From Stratiolaelaps scimitus (Eukaryota; Arthropoda; Arachnida; Mesostigmata; Laelapidae), in the NCBI GenBank assembly GCA_019614645.1, contig JABWDB010000034.1, positions 1,116,001 through 1,180,000 of the forward strand: a DNA stretch of 64,000 bases, read 5' to 3'. The translations under genes and the position numbers were made by a program. Below are positions 60,660-64,000 of this stretch, piece by piece (positions within the stretch are counted from its first letter, which is position 1; each line of letters starts with the position of its first letter). The notes under the pieces are model-generated. The model saw only the letters and a list, made by a program, of their open reading frames with translations. It did not search any database and was not told where the DNA came from.

Positions 60660-61432
60660 CTGGCTGCTGCGACCCCGACAGAGCGGTCACCCTTACCACC
60701 CGGTCTTTACAGACCGAGAATGACGGGAGAAGGCTGATCTGATGAGGGAATCGCGGATAGCCCTCAGGAAGAGTGGCAGCCGCAGCAGCAGCAGCAAGTC
60801 ACGCATCAAGATTCACAAGGGCCAACCAACTTATCAACGAACGAACGAACGAACATGCATACGTATAAATAAGCAGACATAACCTAGATTCCTATATACA
60901 GATCATAGCATACGCTGACTCCCAAGGGGGTTCCCTATACAAGGATCTTCCATATCGGACAGTTCTACTGTCCGCCAACGCGAGTACGAGAGCGGAAATG
61001 GTCACCAGCCACCGGCACCACCACCACCACCACCACTGCGATAATGATGACGAAAAGTGCCAAGTGCTCTGAGAACGATCGAGAGTGCTGGCCATTGTGG
61101 CTCGTAGGTACTACAGGGGCGCTGACGAGCGATCTGCCAGCAAAACGGGCGGACGGAGAGTGGGGCAACGTGGTAAAATGGCGGGGAAAAAAATGAAAAA
61201 CCGAACGCAATCATTGAAAACGCAGTGAGATCGAAGAAAATCGACAAATAGAGAACAACAACAGAATGACGAGAAAAGGCTAAACGGCTCCGGACGAATT
61301 CGTTTGTAGTCGCCATAGGAGAAGCAACACATCAACGGAAGTGGCATCACATCGGGAGGTAAAACTGATATCAGGTGACTTTCAGCTGTTGGGAGTAACC
61401 TATTTGTGTGCGTGCTAATTATCGTATCTTAT

Positions 61433-61473
<41 letters not shown>

Positions 61474-61676
61474 CGGATATATATGCATATATAGGTTATA
61501 TATTGATACATATAAATATATCACTTGATTGATCGGACCAACGTACAGGGTATACACGGTCTCTGGCCGCATTAGTGGATGCTGTTCAGCGGGTCGACGT
61601 CGATGAAGAACGTAGTAGACATACGTAATAAACGTGCGTCAGCCTGGCGCACGACCTCTCTTCTATTTATCCAATC

Positions 61677-61766
<90 letters not shown>

Positions 61767-62050
61767 CCGTCGCCCATGTATCAAGTGTCGTTGTATACAC
61801 ATGGTTGTGTTGTATTATACACTCGATCGCAGTCGTCGTCACCGTCACCCAGCCGAAATGGAATCCACAGGGCAGTGTCAAATATCTTCCACCTAAGGAT
61901 ATGTCACCTAGTGGCATGTGATGTGGAATTGTGTTAACATGTTGTAGCACTGTAGCGCACATTTGCCTAAAGCGATCTGCTCAATTAGCACATGGAATTA
62001 ACGGTTTCGAGCCCTGTAGCATAACCATTGACATCTGGCCGTTGAGAACA
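60660..62050. other. Non-coding with TA-rich core
   Basis: GAAC tetramers at 60838-60853, GGT/CCA triplets near 61013-61037 and the two large TA tracts between 61437 and 61764. No gene is visible. Confidence 0.55.
61679..61764. repeat. (TA)n tract
   Basis: About 85 bp of TA repeats with one TACATA interruption. A shorter TA tract at 61437-61510 lies just upstream, so the 61.4-61.8 kb interval is unusually AT-rich. Confidence 0.95.
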
Positions 62051-62718
62051 TTTGACGTCGACGGAACCGTTCTCGCATGAGGCGATACCGAAACCAGCTG
62101 TGCCGTGGACGCTACGAGTTCGCGTTGAAACTATTTGCCTGGTAAATACACTTCGCTTTGTACTACCGGCAATACAGCGACAAGGAACGCCGATACCTCG
62201 AGTAATCTCAACGATCTCCGACGGGCTTTACGAATCGTGCGAGACACGTGAGTTGTACACAAGGCACACAACCAGGGCCAAACGAAGCCAGACCAAAGAA
62301 AAAGAAATCAAATTGCCAACACAACCCTCCAACCGTCACGGCCATGATCGCGTAATGTGACGCTAACCTGCCGTTAACACGTTGGGACAGCGCGGCCTTA
62401 ATCTTCTGCGGCCTTAATCTTCCGCGGCCTAACAACACGCATCGTATTGTTGTCCGTTATGGCTGCGTCAACTTATGGCTCACCGAGAAACTAGCCCACG
62501 GCCGCTAGCCACCAGCGGGGCCGACACCATATCGCAACAGCTACCTGCGATATTAACTGATTGATAAACAACACCTCCCGTCTGTCCCCTCCCTCCAAAC
62601 CATCGATGTAAAGCACAGTTTGGCCGGCCGATTTTTCAGCGAACCCAAAAGTCGATTAGAATTAACCAGTAAAAGCAAGAACATTTGAGCGGCAGGCGCG
62701 TCATGACGCAGACATACA

Positions 62719-62843
<125 letters not shown>

Positions 62844-63422
62844 TGAAGGAAGGAAAAAGTCAACACCGAATCCTGTGACCTGATGTGTGATCATCGATCG
62901 GATCGACGCCGTCACCGATTCGTAATCCCGCTCACGGTAATGTCGTCCGCCGTCTTACGTGGCATTGTTACCTGCCGCTAGCTTACTATCGACAAATGTG
63001 CGTGTTGGCGATTTTTACTCTCAGGAGTTATCAGAGGTTTTAGTTTGTTGTTTTTTTTTGTCCTTTTTCAATTATTCATGTTTTTGTGCTATTATCTGTC
63101 ATTGGACGAATCAGCGTTCATGCAGGCAAATATTCGCCCGTCTCTCCCGAGCCGTCCATTAGCTATCCATCAGGCTATTTCCGATGCGTTCACTTGCTCG
63201 CGCCGTCTGATCGTCAACGAACAGCAGCCTGCGTCACGTCGAGCGGCACCGCAAACTCTCAAGGAACAAACATGGAAGAAAAAAGAACATGTCCGGAACA
63301 GACGAAACACGAGAAACATCACGATTTTCTTGGCTCCGTTGTCGAAGCATCCCACAGCGAACACTGTGCAGATAATGACAACGACCGATGTTGATGGTAA
63401 CGAAGCTGAAAAACAAGAAACC

Positions 63423-63455
<33 letters not shown>

Positions 63456-64000
63456 TGTATATCAAGTACGGTGTGCATACATCTTGCACCTGTTCGGCAC
63501 ACGTGCTCAAGCTGCCTGAGATTCCGCCGGGGTGCGAAAACCTGCATGTGTCAGAGGTACCGGTCAAGGCAAGAATCAGCCAATGTCTGCAGTTGTTGTC
63601 CAGGCGAAAATTGACGCCGGCCGGCGGTACTGTGCACCGGCCGCTCGGTGGGCTTGCACCTATATTATCGTCGATAGGTGATTCGCTGCGTGTACGTCAT
63701 CACCCACGTTCTTCTAACGTTATAAATAGGTGATATACATATGTATTGTACATGTATACATATATATATATATATATATATTGTATACATATGGCCACAT
63801 GTATATATATTTATATATACATGTAACCACCTCCAACGACCTGTGCGCGTCCAATGCGACAAAAGCATCGAATACCTCCGAACGTTATGGAGGTATGCCA
63901 AGCCGTCACTGCTAATCGGTCAAATGCACAAGATACGGTGCGTCGAGCAAACCTACGCAAGCACCACGTAGCTCTGCGGCGAGCGTCGCGGAACTCGTGT

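Overview
This window looks like non-coding eukaryotic nuclear DNA, intergenic or from long introns. No rRNA, tRNA, operon, Shine-Dalgarno signal or bacterial-style gene is visible. The signs are abundant microsatellites ((TA)n, (CT)n, (AAT)n, CAG/GTT arrays), retroelement debris and eukaryotic splice and start signals. CpG is not visibly depleted, as in genomes with little DNA methylation. Dense CAG/GTT arrays, Ser/Asn/Gln-type low complexity and TAATTA clusters fit an arthropod-like invertebrate. Species and class cannot be set from the sequence alone; a chelicerate is only a guess.

The best-supported content is mobile DNA. (1) A dispersed family of about 180 bp is a tRNA-derived SINE. It has an A box and a canonical B box (GGTTCGATCCC) in its head and a conserved 3' domain containing ACGTTAAATGTTGGCTGA. 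Full, truncated or tandem copies occur near 1.9, 12.7, 19.1, 29.0-29.6, 37.7, 43.4, 51.8, 54.2 and 59.3 kb on both strands. (2) A broken non-LTR retrotransposon lies at 27.2-28.16 kb on the minus strand. CCHC zinc knuckles of a gag-like ORF1 sit directly against the C-terminal part of a reverse transcriptase, so the endonuclease and most of the RT are missing. (3) A 141 bp foldback element at 7.5 kb has 21 bp perfect terminal inverted repeats and a TA target duplication, the form of a Tc1/mariner-type MITE.

No host gene could be identified by family. Several short segments combine an open, protein-like frame with good splice or start signals and are listed as candidate exons with modest confidence: minus strand near 11.9, 20.0, 22.8, 37.3 and 46.0 kb; plus strand near 18.5, 31.1, 36.1, 44.4 and 59.7 kb. 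Some longer open frames (for example 9925-10653 and 48398-48955) are recorded as hypothetical only, because GC-rich and repeat-rich DNA opens frames by chance.

Other structure includes a juxtaposed acceptor-donor at 37383/37384 that has the form of a recursive splice site, a six-copy 19 bp minisatellite at 44.1 kb, a 24 bp near-perfect palindrome at 43.0 kb, TAATTA clusters and very long (TA)n tracts at 46.3, 61.7 and 62.7 kb. Stretches not listed hold only scattered simple repeats as far as can be seen by eye.
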